Positions 23,867 through 23,954 of a stretch of DNA of 23,954 bases are shown in pieces. The notes under the pieces are model-generated. The model was given only the letters and a program-made list of their open reading frames with translations. It had not been told where the DNA came from and did no database searches. Source of the DNA: CAVZLD01 sp964522605 (lineage in GTDB: Bacteria > Planctomycetota > Planctomycetia > Pirellulales > Pirellulaceae); NCBI GenBank assembly GCA_964522605.1, contig CAZFWV010000074.1:1-23954 (forward strand), read 5' to 3'. A program made the translations under genes and the position numbers. How positions within the stretch are numbered: the stretch's first letter is position 1; each line of letters opens with the position of its first letter.

Positions 23867-23954
23867 CCCAATGGCTGGGAACGGAGTGAAGCGAGATGCC
23901 AGGACCGGCGTGGCCTGGATGTCGCGTTGCTCCGCCACCAGCCTTTTTTCGTTT

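Noticed and set aside
23549..23938. Minus-strand open frame of 129 codons at the right end
   Set aside because: It overlaps the PEP-CTERM coding region antisense and crosses the terminator-like hairpin; no domain.

Overview
The window looks like chromosomal DNA from a heterotrophic planctomycete of the Rhodopirellula / Planctomyces type. The evidence is all from the sequence: two proteins related to the hydrazine synthase alpha subunit (HzsA-related, c-type haem), many secreted proteins with Sec or Tat signals, a LamG/dockerin-like protein with a PEP-CTERM tail, a heparinase-type polysaccharide lyase, and copies of a palindromic repeat that encodes GRGSCRA / REGEAPAEP-like peptides, which I recall from planctomycete genomes. 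No organism name can be given from sequence alone. I saw no tRNA, rRNA, CRISPR array or transposase.

Layout. 1-1520 (-): a Tat-signal sugar-isomerase-fold protein whose 3' end runs off the window. 1762-3930 (-): a secreted heparinase II/III-like protein, divergent from 4072-5358 (+), a Tat-like beta-propeller protein. These three form a carbohydrate-degradation block. A 92-bp dyad repeat (5444-5535) separates the beta-propeller gene from a convergent Spy/LTXXQ-like periplasmic protein (5604-6284, -). 6549-8965 (+): a GT4 glycosyltransferase overlapping a polysaccharide pyruvyl transferase-like gene, an exopolysaccharide-type pair. They are followed after 71 nt by a di-haem HzsA-related protein (9037-11754, +) whose Shine-Dalgarno lies in a predicted hairpin and whose N-terminus contains a palindromic repeat.

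Minus-strand block 18406-11706: an HzsA-related protein fused to a formylglycine-generating-enzyme-like (SUMF1) domain, then a GNAT acetyltransferase, a BKACE-type beta-keto acid cleavage enzyme, and a GT2 glycosyltransferase. The GT2 starts at TTG, carries a second copy of the palindromic repeat in frame, and overlaps the 3' end of the first HzsA-related gene tail to tail. The right end holds a PAS-GAF-PAS-SpoIIE phosphatase (19296-21503, +) and a secreted LamG/dockerin-like/PEP-CTERM protein (21844-23802, +), followed by a hairpin.

How the parts relate: most products are predicted to act outside the cytoplasm, on glycans or in periplasmic redox chemistry. The least described points are the HzsA-related/SUMF1 fusion, the repeat-derived peptides in two proteins, the phased ACGGAT dyad, and the hairpin over the HzsA-related start site.
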